Shown here in pieces: positions 9,064 through 17,302 of a stretch of 41,376 bases of DNA; positions within the stretch are counted from its first letter, which is position 1; every line of letters starts with the position of its first letter. The position numbers and the translations under genes are program-made. Where the stretch lies: assembly GCA_020722985.1 (NCBI GenBank), contig DYJU01000010.1, positions 1 to 41,376 on the forward strand, in the 5' to 3' direction. The notes below the pieces were generated by a model that was given only the letters and a program-made list of their open reading frames with translations, ran no database searches and had not been told where the DNA came from. The DNA is from Candidatus Methylomirabilis sp. GTDB lineage: Bacteria; Oederibacteriota; PGYV01; DYJU01.

Positions 9064-9385
9064 GTAATAGTTCAGATACTAAAAGGAACTTATAAAAGTT
9101 CAAATATTTATAGAAAACCCTTGAATATGATGTTATTGCGAGGAAGCCGAAAGGAAAGTTAAGAAAGAAAAATAAGGGTATATGAGCCAGACGAAGCAAT
9201 CTCGCAGTTGAAAACGGGAGCAGATAAGACTAAAAAGCATTAGGTAATAAAAACAAGATTGCTTTGTCAAGCGGGAGTTAACGAGGTGATAGAAGGCAGA
9301 AGTTATTATTCGCCTGACTTTGCAATGATATAGCGAAAAATTTATATATGGATTAATTTTGTTCTACCAATGGCTAAACTATTAC
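9064..9385 (+). repeat. ~320 bp inverted-repeat-bounded non-coding element, copy 1
   Basis: Left end GTAATAGTTCAGATA; right end TGGCTAAACTATTAC, whose reverse complement is GTAATAGTTTAGCCA (12 of 15 matching). Copies 2 (39095-39413) and 3 (41043-41367, inverted) share blocks in the same order: GAAGCCGAAAG, AATAAGGGTA, CAGTTGAAAACGG, AAGATTGCTTTG, TTCGCCTGAC and GGCTAAAC. Inside, GACGAAGCAATCT and AGATTGCTTTGTC form an inverted pair. No conserved ORF runs through all copies. It fills most of the gap at 9031-9472, which otherwise holds only the bamA promoter. Confidence 0.85.
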
Positions 9386-9405
9386 ATAAAAAAAATTTAA
9401 TAAAG

Positions 9406-9433
9406 TTGCATTATTTTTATTTTATGCTATAAT
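9406..9433 (+). promoter_or_regulatory. sigma-70 promoter for the bamA-lpx operon
   Basis: TTGCAT (9406-9411), a 16 nt spacer and TATAAT (9428-9433) with an extended TG upstream (TGCTATAAT) lie about 40 nt before the bamA start codon. It begins 21 nt past the right end of repeat copy 1. It is probably the main promoter for the long run of genes from bamA onwards, because the gaps after it are too short for further clear promoters. Confidence 0.7.
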
Positions 9434-9472
9434 TTATTTTGCTTTTTATAATTTTCAGGAGGTTTTGTATTT

Positions 9473-11800
9473 ATGCTTAGAAAAATTTTGTATGTTTTGC
9501 CTATTTTTTTTATCATTTCTGGAAATATTTTAGCTCAGGATATAATAATAGATGAAATTGATATAAAAGGCAATATAACAGTGGATGAAAAAGAAATATT
9601 ACAAAATATTTCCTATACCCCGGGTATGTTATATTCCAGATATAAAACAAGGGAAGATATAAAAAATTTGTATAAAATTGGAAAATTTGATGATATTAAA
9701 GTTTCGTTAAAAGAAAATGATGGCAAAAATATTTTAATTTATGAAATAAAAGAAAAGCCAAGGATTAATAAAATTATTATAAAAGGAAATAAAGAAGTTG
9801 GCGAAGGCGATATAAAAGGAAAAATGGATAACGAAGAGAAAAAGATTAAATTAAAAGAAAATGAATACTTTGATGAATATAATTTAAAAAAAGCAATAAT
9901 TGATATAGAAAATATGTATAAAGAAAAAAATTTCTACTATGCAAAAATAGATTATAAAATAACTAAAATTGAGCCGGAAAAGGATAAAAAGGGCGATTGG
10001 GTTAATATTGAAATAGAAATAGAAGAAGGAGATAAAATAAAAGTAAAAAAAATCTCAGCGACCGGAAATCAGGTGTTTAGCGTTGATAAAATAAAAGGTA
10101 TAATGAAAACAAAAGAAGAAGGATGGTTTGTAAGCGGCGTATTTGATGAGGAAAAATTCATAGAGGATTTAAAAAATATTTTAAATGCTTATTATGAAGA
10201 AGGTTATATAAAAGCAAAGATAAATGGCTGGACGTTTGGTGAGATTGAAATGAATAAAATGAAAATTATAGATGAACTTGTTAAAATAGATAAAGAAAAT
10301 AAAATTATAACAATTAACATTCCGGTAGAAGAAGGAATAAAATATAAAGTGAAAAGCATTGAAATTGCCGGAAATGAAATTTATTCAAATGAAGAACTTT
10401 TTGAAAAAATTGAAACAAAGGTGGGGAATACTTTTAATAAAATACAATTTGATAAGGATATATTGTCTTTAAAAAGTGCGTATGCTGAAAAAGGGCATAT
10501 ATTTTCACAAATAAATGATATTTATTTTTATGATGATGATATTGGTGAAATTAAAATAAAACTTAATATAACAGAAGGACCGGTGGCTTATATTGAAAAT
10601 ATAAAAATCAGAGGCAATTATGAAACACAGGATAAAGTGATAAGACGGGAATTAACAATAAATCCCGGCGATGCTTTTGATAGTGCTAAAATAAGAAAGT
10701 CCCAGGAAAAAATTTATAACCTCGGGTTTTTTGATAATGTTTTAATTGATACGGAACAGGTGGATATAGACAGGTTAAATTTAATTTTTGAAGTGGTAGA
10801 AAGAAAAACAGGAACAATAGGGTTGGGAGCTGGTTATAGTTCTTTAGAAGGACTCGTGGGTTATATACAACTTACAAAAAGCAATCTTTTTGGTGAAGGA
10901 AAAACATTCAGTGCTGATGTCCAGTTCGGTAATCAGAAAAAAAGCTGGCAACTTTCTTATAAAGATCCCTGGCTGTTTGACACGCCAACTTCTCTCGGTA
11001 TTGATGTGTGGAATGTTTTTAAAAATCAATATTATAATAATCAGGGATATGATCTTGATACTTATGGATTTGATTTGAGTTTTGGCAGGAGATTTAATGA
11101 TGAACAGCAGGGATATATAACTTATAGATATCAGGAAGATAAATATTCAAATATAATAGAAGAATTAAAAGATTATATTAAAGAAGAAAAAAGTTCAATA
11201 AGTAGTATTACCCCTATGTATATATATGATGCCAGAGATGATATTTTTGATCCAAATAAAGGGTTGTATTCAAATTTATCTTTACAGATAGGTGGTGGTT
11301 ATTTAGGAGGAGATTATAATTATTTTAAATTTTTATGGGATGGCAGATATTTTGTTCCGAGTTTTTGGAAGTTCATATGGGCATTTCATGCAAGGATAGG
11401 GAATGCCTGGGGATATGAATGGAATTATGGAAATCCTTATGTTCCACCAACTGAAAAATTTTATGCTGGTGGAACAGATACTGTAAGGGGTTATGAAGAA
11501 AGGGCATTGGGTCCAATAGGAGGTGGTGATTTTACTATTATCACAAATATTGAATACAAATTAAAACTTGTAGAAAGAATTTTAACCCTTGCTTTGTTCT
11601 ATGATAGTGGTAATTGCTGGGACAATTTTAATGACGTAAACTGGACAAATCCTTATTTATATCCGAGCGCAGGCTTTGGAATAAGATTGACAATACCAGG
11701 CACGGTAATGCTCATCAGACTTGATTGGGGATATGCTCTTGATCCAACTAAAAGAATAGAAGGTGGCAAAATACATTTTAATATAGGAAATATTTTTTAA
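9473..11800 (+). CDS. bamA: outer-membrane protein assembly factor BamA
   Basis: Central barrel of the BAM complex, inserting beta-barrel proteins into the outer membrane. A signal peptide (cleavage near ILAQD) is followed by repeated POTRA domains: each starts with an 'I..I.I.GN/GN..' strand (IDEIDIKGNITVDE, INKIIIKGNKEV, VKKISATGNQVF, VKSIEIAGNEIY, IENIKIRGNYET), so five are visible. The C-terminal barrel (from about residue 445) contains the conserved lid-loop motif VRGYEE. It ends in NIGNIF with a terminal Phe, typical of outer-membrane barrels. The length of 775 aa is normal. It heads the bamA-skp-lpxD-lpxC-fabZ-lpxA cluster. Confidence 0.95.
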   Translation: MLRKILYVLPIFFIISGNILAQDIIIDEIDIKGNITVDEKEILQNISYTPGMLYSRYKTREDIKNLYKIGKFDDIKVSLKENDGKNILIYEIKEKPRINKIIIKGNKEVGEGDIKGKMDNEEKKIKLKENEYFDEYNLKKAIIDIENMYKEKNFYYAKIDYKITKIEPEKDKKGDWVNIEIEIEEGDKIKVKKISATGNQVFSVDKIKGIMKTKEEGWFVSGVFDEEKFIEDLKNILNAYYEEGYIKAKINGWTFGEIEMNKMKIIDELVKIDKENKIITINIPVEEGIKYKVKSIEIAGNEIYSNEELFEKIETKVGNTFNKIQFDKDILSLKSAYAEKGHIFSQINDIYFYDDDIGEIKIKLNITEGPVAYIENIKIRGNYETQDKVIRRELTINPGDAFDSAKIRKSQEKIYNLGFFDNVLIDTEQVDIDRLNLIFEVVERKTGTIGLGAGYSSLEGLVGYIQLTKSNLFGEGKTFSADVQFGNQKKSWQLSYKDPWLFDTPTSLGIDVWNVFKNQYYNNQGYDLDTYGFDLSFGRRFNDEQQGYITYRYQEDKYSNIIEELKDYIKEEKSSISSITPMYIYDARDDIFDPNKGLYSNLSLQIGGGYLGGDYNYFKFLWDGRYFVPSFWKFIWAFHARIGNAWGYEWNYGNPYVPPTEKFYAGGTDTVRGYEERALGPIGGGDFTIITNIEYKLKLVERILTLALFYDSGNCWDNFNDVNWTNPYLYPSAGFGIRLTIPGTVMLIRLDWGYALDPTKRIEGGKIHFNIGNIF

Positions 11801-11821
11801 AATTAAAAAGGAGGTTTTTTT

Positions 11822-12319
11822 ATGAAAAAAATTTTGTTTGGTTTTTTTTCTTTATTTGTTTTTGTGTTCTTTATTTCAGAACTTTATGCTTTAAAAGTAG
11901 GTTATGTTGACATTGAAAAGGTTTTTAATCAGTATTCAGGAACAAAGACAGCAAAAGGAAAATTGCAGGGGAAATTAGAAAACGAACAGAAAAAAATAGA
12001 CCAGAAGAAAAAGGAAATTTTAAAAATGAAAGAAGATTTAGATAAGCAAAAAACAATTTTGGATAAAAACAAATTAAAAGAAAAAGAGGATGAATTACAG
12101 GCAAAACTAGAAAAATTGCAGGCAGACGCACTTGAGATACAGCAAAAATTACTTTCGGAAGAAAAAGAAATAACGGCAAATATAATTGAAGAAATCAGGG
12201 CAATTGTTCAGAAAATAGGAAAAGAAAAAGAATTTGATTTTATATTTGAAAAAAATTTACTTTTATATGGAGGAGAAGATATCACATATCTTGTTCTTAA
12301 AAAAATAAACGAGGAATAA
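11822..12319 (+). CDS. skp: OmpH/Skp family periplasmic chaperone
   Basis: A 165-residue periplasmic holdase that carries unfolded outer-membrane proteins to BAM. A signal peptide ends near LYALK. The mature start [14 protein letters not shown] matches the Skp consensus, and a long charged coiled-coil 'tentacle' region and a C-terminal FDFIFEKN...LLYG block follow. A strong AAGGAGG site precedes the ATG. It lies between bamA and lpxD, its typical place. Confidence 0.92.
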   Translation: MKKILFGFFSLFVFVFFISELYALKVGYVDIEKVFNQYSGTKTAKGKLQGKLENEQKKIDQKKKEILKMKEDLDKQKTILDKNKLKEKEDELQAKLEKLQADALEIQQKLLSEEKEITANIIEEIRAIVQKIGKEKEFDFIFEKNLLLYGGEDITYLVLKKINEE

Positions 12320-12320
12320 A

Positions 12321-13343
12321 ATGGAACTATCAGTCAAAGAAATAGCTAATAAAATAAATGGACAGATAATTGGGAAATCCACTATTAAAATAACTGGTAT
12401 TTCTGATTTGAAAAGTGCTAAAAAAGGGGAAATAAGTTTTATAATTTCTCCTAAATATGTAAAAGATGCAGAGAATTCCCGGGCAGATGTTATAATTTCT
12501 GATTCTATAGATAAGATAGATAAAAAGACAATAATAAAAGTAAAAAACGCAAGAATTGCTTATATCGCTGTTTTGAAATTATTTTACCCAGAAAAAGAAA
12601 TTTCCGAACATATTTCAGAAAGGGCTATTCTTGGTAAAAATTTTAAAAAAGGAAAAAATGTTTTTATTGATGATTTTGTAGTGATTAAAGATAATGTTGA
12701 GTTAGGAGATAATGTTTATATTGGCCCAGGTGTTTATATCGGAAATGATGTAAAAATAGGGAATGACGTAAAAATTCATCCTTCTGTTTCTATTTATGAC
12801 AGGACAATAATAGATGAAAATACATTAATTCATTCCGGGGTAGTCATAGGTAGCGATGGTTTTGGTTTTACAGAAGATAATGGAAAGATAATAAAAATAC
12901 CACAGGTGGGTTTTGTAAAGATAGGTAAAAACGTTGAGATAGGAGCTAATTGCACTATTGATAGAGGCGCTCTGGGTCCTACGATAATTAATGATAATGT
13001 TAAACTTGATAATCTTATACATGTTGCACATAATGTGGAGATTGGAGATGGAACTTTAATTGCTGCACAGACAGGAATTGCTGGTTCAACTAAAATAGGA
13101 AAGCATTGTATAATCGGTGGTCAGGTTGGTTTTGTAGATCATATAAATATTGGTAATTTTGCGAAAATAGGTTCGCAGGCAGGAGTTTCTAAAGATATAC
13201 CTGATAATTCTGTAATAACAGGAACGCCAGCAAGACCTATAAAAGAATTAAGGCGAGCAGAAGCATTTATGATGCGTCTTGAAGAACTGTTTAAAAAAGT
13301 TGAAGAATTAAGCAAAAAGATAAATAAACAAGATAAAAAATGA
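12321..13343 (+). CDS. lpxD: UDP-3-O-(3-hydroxyacyl)glucosamine N-acyltransferase
   Basis: Third step of lipid A synthesis: transfers a hydroxyacyl chain to the 2-amino group of UDP-3-O-acylglucosamine. The N-terminal uridine-binding domain is followed by left-handed beta-helix hexapeptide repeats ([14 protein letters not shown] type). The catalytic His region is [21 protein letters not shown]-terminal helical tail completes the 340 aa. The stop overlaps the lpxC start as ATGA, indicating translational coupling. Confidence 0.95.
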   Translation: MELSVKEIANKINGQIIGKSTIKITGISDLKSAKKGEISFIISPKYVKDAENSRADVIISDSIDKIDKKTIIKVKNARIAYIAVLKLFYPEKEISEHISERAILGKNFKKGKNVFIDDFVVIKDNVELGDNVYIGPGVYIGNDVKIGNDVKIHPSVSIYDRTIIDENTLIHSGVVIGSDGFGFTEDNGKIIKIPQVGFVKIGKNVEIGANCTIDRGALGPTIINDNVKLDNLIHVAHNVEIGDGTLIAAQTGIAGSTKIGKHCIIGGQVGFVDHINIGNFAKIGSQAGVSKDIPDNSVITGTPARPIKELRRAEAFMMRLEELFKKVEELSKKINKQDKK

Positions 13344-14151
13344 ATCAACAAACAATAAAAAAGCAGTTTTCAATAGAAGGAAAGGGATTACATAAAGGTA
13401 ATATATCAAAGATTACTTTTTTACCGGCAGAAAAAAATGCAGGTATTCTAATTAGAAATAATGGGGTTGAATATTCACCATCGGTTGATCATGTTATAGA
13501 AACCAAACGTGGTACAACCTTAAAATATAAAAATAGTATTATTTATACAGTTGAACATTTACTTTCAGCAATAAAAGGTATGGGAATTGATAATATTATA
13601 CTTGATATTAAAGGTGATGAACCACCAACTTTAGATGGTAGTTCATTTGATTATTGTTCTATGATAAAGAAAGCAGGCATTGTGAAACAAAATGTAAAAA
13701 AAAAATTTTTTTAATTAAAAAACCTTATTATCTAAAAGAAGATGATAAAGTTTTAATAGTTTTGCCTTATGATGATTTTAAAATTTATTATTTTTCTGAT
13801 TATACAAAATATAATATTAAACCACAGGAATTTAGTTTGGTTTTAACCCCAGATAATTATTTAAAATATATATCAAAGGCAAGGACTTTTGGCTTTAAAA
13901 GTGAAATTAACTGGCTTTTTAAAGCAGGTCTTATTAAAGGTGCGGATTTAAAAAATGCTGTCCTTATAGATAAAGGTAAACCAGTAAATACAAAATTTAG
14001 ATTTAAAGATGAAATTACAAGACATAAGATACTTGATCTCATAGGTGATTTCGGACTACTGCCTGGAAATTCAAAAATGCTTGTTATTGCTATAAAAACA
14101 GGGCATAAGCATAATATTATGATGGTGAAAAAATTATTAAAAATGAATTAA
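13340..14151 (+). CDS. lpxC: UDP-3-O-acyl-N-acetylglucosamine deacetylase, split by a -1 frame change
   Basis: LpxC is the committed, zinc-dependent step of lipid A synthesis. Here it is spread over two frames. The first (13340-13714) carries the N-terminal domain and zinc ligand His73 in VEHLLSA. The second carries ARTFGF, the zinc ligands His229 and Asp233 in [10 protein letters not shown], and the catalytic His256 in GHKHN. Shifting back one base at the A10/T7 run (13696-13712) joins them in register (...[12 protein letters not shown]...) to give about 270 aa, slightly short for the family (280-305). All catalytic residues survive on both sides. The explanation may be a sequencing or assembly homopolymer error, ribosomal or transcriptional slippage, or a true recent mutation. 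A real loss would be surprising in an otherwise intact lpx operon. Confidence 0.88.
13696..13712 (+). other. A10-T7 homopolymer at the lpxC frame break (possible slippage site)
   Basis: Ten A followed by seven T. The zero frame reads AAA AAA AAA TTT TTT then TAA, ending the first lpxC frame. A -1 slip on the A (or T) run re-enters the frame of the C-terminal half. A/T homopolymers support -1 ribosomal slippage and transcriptional slippage, and are also the commonest site of indel error. No obvious downstream stimulatory hairpin is visible. Confidence 0.6.
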
Positions 14152-14164
14152 GGAGGTTTAGTTT

Positions 14165-14596
14165 ATGATGGATATAAAAAAGATTCAGGAATTTTTGCCC
14201 CATAGATACCCTTTTTTGCTTGTTGATAGAGTTTTAGATGTAAAAGTTGGGGAGGAAATTATAGCAATTAAAAATGTTACGATGAATGAGTGGTTTTTTC
14301 AGGGACATTTTCCAGGAGAACCGGTTATGCCAGGAGTTTTAATTGTTGAAGCACTTGCCCAGACAGGAGGTTTATTACTTTTACATCAATTAGGTGATTG
14401 CAAGGGAAAAGTTATGTATTTTATGTCCATTGATTCAGCAAAATTCAGAAAACCTGTCATTCCAGGCGATCAATTAAAAATGGTTGTAAAAATAATTAAA
14501 TTGAAAGGAACCATTGCAAAGATTAAAGGAGAAGCATATGTGGGCGAGGATATCGTTTGTGAAGCGGAAATGATGGCAATGGTTACAAATAAATAA
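14165..14596 (+). CDS. fabZ: 3-hydroxyacyl-[acyl-carrier-protein] dehydratase FabZ
   Basis: Hot-dog-fold dehydratase of type II fatty acid synthesis, which competes with LpxA for 3-hydroxyacyl-ACP. It shows LPHRYPFLLVDRV at the N-terminus (catalytic His), HFPGEPVMPGVLIVEALAQTGG (catalytic Glu) and a C-terminal AEMMAM strand. The length of 143 aa is typical. It starts at tandem ATG codons after AAGGAGG; either could be used. It is a separate gene, unlike the LpxC-FabZ fusions of Bacteroidota. Confidence 0.95.
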   Translation: MMDIKKIQEFLPHRYPFLLVDRVLDVKVGEEIIAIKNVTMNEWFFQGHFPGEPVMPGVLIVEALAQTGGLLLLHQLGDCKGKVMYFMSIDSAKFRKPVIPGDQLKMVVKIIKLKGTIAKIKGEAYVGEDIVCEAEMMAMVTNK

Positions 14597-14615
14597 TCGT
14601 TATAAGGAGTTTTTA

Positions 14616-15383
14616 ATGATACATTCTACAGCAATTGTTTCACAAAAAGCAAAATTAGGTAAAAATATTAAAATAGGTCCTTTTGTAATTATTGATGATG
14701 ATGTTATAATTGGCAATAATGTTGAGATTGGACCTAAAGTACATATACTTAATGGAACCATAATAGGAAATAATAATTATATTGGGGAAGGAACATTAAT
14801 AGGAAATGATCCGCAGGATTTAAAATATAAAGGTGGACGATCTTTTGTGAAAATCGGTGATGATAATGTGATAAGAGAATATGTAACCATCCATAAGTCA
14901 AATACAGAAGGAAGTTACACAATAATAGGAAACAATAATTTTATAATGGCAATGGCGCATATAGCACATGATTGCGTGATTGGGAACAATGTGATAATAG
15001 TAAATTTTGCTGGTCTTTCTGGGCATATACATGTTGATGATTATGCTTTTATAAGTGGTTTAACAGCAATTCATCAGAATGTCCGAATAGGCGCTTATGC
15101 TATGGTTGGCGGTGGGATAAGAGTTACAAAAGATGTTATGCCTTTTGTTATGGTTTCAGAAGACCCAATAAAAGTTTTTGGTTTAAATATGGTTGGTTTA
15201 AAAAGGAGAGGATTTACTTCTGAAAAAATTAGGATCTTAGAAAAAACTTATAAAATATTTTTTCAGGAAAAATTGCTTTTAAAAGATGCCTTAAAAAAGA
15301 TAGAAGAAGAAGTAGAACAAATAGATGAAATAAAATATTTTGTGGAATTTGCAAAAAATTCAAAAAGAGGTTTGATACGTTGA
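14616..15383 (+). CDS. lpxA: acyl-ACP:UDP-N-acetylglucosamine O-acyltransferase
   Basis: First step of lipid A synthesis. Left-handed beta-helix hexapeptide repeats run from the start (IHSTAIVSQKAKLG) through KIGPFVIID and the catalytic His region MAMAHIAHDCVIGN. A C-terminal helical domain contains GLNMVGLKRRGF. The length of 255 aa is normal. The stop overlaps the next gene's TTG start (TTGA), indicating coupling to lpxI. Confidence 0.95.
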   Translation: MIHSTAIVSQKAKLGKNIKIGPFVIIDDDVIIGNNVEIGPKVHILNGTIIGNNNYIGEGTLIGNDPQDLKYKGGRSFVKIGDDNVIREYVTIHKSNTEGSYTIIGNNNFIMAMAHIAHDCVIGNNVIIVNFAGLSGHIHVDDYAFISGLTAIHQNVRIGAYAMVGGGIRVTKDVMPFVMVSEDPIKVFGLNMVGLKRRGFTSEKIRILEKTYKIFFQEKLLLKDALKKIEEEVEQIDEIKYFVEFAKNSKRGLIR

Positions 15384-16183
15384 AAGAAAAAGTAGGACTT
15401 ATCGCTGGTGGTGGCAATTTACCTTTTGAAATTTTAAAAAATTCTAAATTAAAAAAAAAGGATATTGTTGTTTTTGCAATATTAAATGAGACAGATAAAA
15501 GTATAGAAAAATTTGGATTTTTAACATTCTGGATTAGTATTTTTGAACTCGGAAAAATTATAAAAATTTCAAAAAAAGAAAAGATAAAAAAAGTTATTTT
15601 TTCAGGATATGTAAAACATGCCAATTTATTAAAAAATATTAGATTTGATTTTGCAACTATGAAGTTACTTGCAAGTGTAAAAGATAAAAAGGCGGCAACT
15701 ATTATGAAAGCTATAATAGAGGAATTTAGAAAAAATAAAATACATGTTCTTCCCAGCACTTATTGTATAGAAAATCTACTAGCAGAAAAAGGATTTTCAG
15801 GAAAGAAAAAATTTACTGATAGAATAAAAAAGGATATAGAATTTGGATATAAAATTGCAAAAATACTTGCTGATTATGATATAGGTCAGACAATTGTTGT
15901 AAAAAATAATATAGTTGTTGCTGTTGAAGCCCAGGAAGGGACAGATATGTGTATTAAAAGGGGAGCTAAAATTGCAGGAAAAGATTTTATAGTAATAAAA
16001 GTTGCCAGAACCAATCAGGATTTCAGATATGATATACCTGTGCTCGGAGAAAAAACAATAAATCTTATAAAAAAATTTAATGGCGCAGGGATTGTTATTG
16101 AAAGCGGTAAAACATTGATTTTAAATAAAGAAAAAGTAATAGAAAAGGCAGATAAATTAAATTTATTTATCTATGCTAAATAA
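15380..16183 (+). CDS. lpxI: UDP-2,3-diacylglucosamine pyrophosphatase LpxI (DUF1009)
   Basis: LpxI hydrolyses UDP-2,3-diacylglucosamine to lipid X in bacteria lacking LpxH. The N-terminus VGLIAGGGNLPFEILK and the C-terminal stretch VVAVEAQEGTDMCIKRG, then VARTNQDFRYDIPVLG, are hallmark DUF1009 segments. The length of 267 aa is typical. It starts at TTG within the lpxA stop. LpxB, often the next gene, is not in this window. Confidence 0.9.
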   Translation: MKEKVGLIAGGGNLPFEILKNSKLKKKDIVVFAILNETDKSIEKFGFLTFWISIFELGKIIKISKKEKIKKVIFSGYVKHANLLKNIRFDFATMKLLASVKDKKAATIMKAIIEEFRKNKIHVLPSTYCIENLLAEKGFSGKKKFTDRIKKDIEFGYKIAKILADYDIGQTIVVKNNIVVAVEAQEGTDMCIKRGAKIAGKDFIVIKVARTNQDFRYDIPVLGEKTINLIKKFNGAGIVIESGKTLILNKEKVIEKADKLNLFIYAK

Positions 16184-16194
16184 AAGGAGAAAAA

Positions 16195-17301
16195 ATGATT
16201 CCAATTTCAAAACCAGTAATAACAGATGATGAAATTAAAGCGGTTGTTGATGTTTTAAAGTCAGGGATCATAGCATCAGGTCCAAAAGTAAAAGAATTTG
16301 AAGAAAATTTAAAAAATTTTTTTAATATTGGGAATGTTATAGCAACAGCAAATGGAACCTGTGCTTTGCATTCTGCTTTATTTGGTTTTGATATAAAAAA
16401 AGGCGATAAAGTTTTAACAACACCGTTCACCTTCATTGCTACGGCAAATTCAATATTACACTGTGGTGCAGAACCAGTATTTGCAGATATAGATGAAAAT
16501 ACTTTTAATATAGATCCTTACTCTATAGAAGAAGTTTTAAAGAAAGATAAAATAAAAAAAATAAAAGCAATAATAGTTGTTCATTTATATGGCAGGGTTT
16601 GCAATATGCCTGCGATTTTAAATATAGCAAAGAAATATGATTTGTTATTGATAGAAGATGCGGCGCAGGCTCATGGTGCAAAATTAAATGGACAACTTGC
16701 AGGGACATTTGGAGACGCAGCGGCTTTTAGTTTATATGCTACCAAAAATATAACTACGGCAGAAGGTGGGTTTGTTGCGGTTAATAATGATAAAGCAGCA
16801 TTAAAAATAAGAAGTTTTATAAATCATGGGCAGGAAAATGTATATTTTCATACAATGTTAGGTTATAATTATAGAATGACTGATATAGAAGCTGCAATTG
16901 GAATTGTTCAGTTAAAAAAGTTAAATGAGTTTAATGAAAAAAGAAGAAAAAATGCAATGAAAGTGAAAGATATTTTAAAAAAATATGATTGGCTTATTAT
17001 TCCTGAAGATAATGAAAATGAGTATAATATATATCATCAATTTACAATTAGGGTAAAAAAGGATTTGAGAGATAATTTATTAAAAAGTTTAAATGAATCT
17101 GGAATTGGCGCTAAAATTTTTTATCCGATACCAATACATAAACAACCAGTTTATAAAAAATTTATTAAACAAAAAATTAGTTTGCCTGTTGCGGAAAGAG
17201 TATCAAAAGAAGTTATCAGTTTGCCTGTTCATCCATTACTTGAAGAAAATTATTTTAGTTTATTAAAAGAAGTTTTTGATAAATTTTCAAGGAGTATTTA
17301 A
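16195..17301 (+). CDS. DegT/DnrJ/EryC1/StrS family PLP-dependent sugar aminotransferase
   Basis: A 368-residue aminotransferase acting on keto-sugar nucleotides. The family N-terminus is IPISKPVITDDEIKAV. The PLP-binding Asp is in LLIEDAAQAHGA and the Schiff-base Lys in SLYATKNITTAEGG. HKQPVYK sits near the C-terminus. The family makes amino sugars for O-antigen, and in some bacteria the GnnB member makes 3-amino-GlcNAc for lipid A. Position just after lpxA-lpxI makes a lipid A or LPS sugar role attractive, but no partner oxidoreductase (GnnA) is in the window. The exact substrate is unknown. Confidence 0.88.
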   Translation: MIPISKPVITDDEIKAVVDVLKSGIIASGPKVKEFEENLKNFFNIGNVIATANGTCALHSALFGFDIKKGDKVLTTPFTFIATANSILHCGAEPVFADIDENTFNIDPYSIEEVLKKDKIKKIKAIIVVHLYGRVCNMPAILNIAKKYDLLLIEDAAQAHGAKLNGQLAGTFGDAAAFSLYATKNITTAEGGFVAVNNDKAALKIRSFINHGQENVYFHTMLGYNYRMTDIEAAIGIVQLKKLNEFNEKRRKNAMKVKDILKKYDWLIIPEDNENEYNIYHQFTIRVKKDLRDNLLKSLNESGIGAKIFYPIPIHKQPVYKKFIKQKISLPVAERVSKEVISLPVHPLLEENYFSLLKEVFDKFSRSI

Positions 17302-17302
17302 A

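Noticed and set aside
9064-9385. CRISPR array or phage origin for the intergenic repeat
   Set aside because: There is no series of short regular direct repeats with unique spacers, and no cas, integrase or phage genes occur in the window.
13654-13700. Independent start for the second lpxC frame ([11 protein letters not shown]...)
   Set aside because: The first residues of this ORF are the wrong-frame translation of the LpxC N-terminal half; homology only begins at the A10T7 tract, and there is no ribosome-binding site.
15229-15759. 176 aa minus-strand ORF
   Set aside because: Antisense shadow of lpxA/lpxI with Phe/Leu/Ser-rich composition; both sense genes are well supported.
17276-17302. 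ATG start for smc at 17276
   Set aside because: It lies inside the aminotransferase gene with no ribosome-binding site; TTG at 17303 has a well-spaced AAGGAG and matches the family N-terminus.
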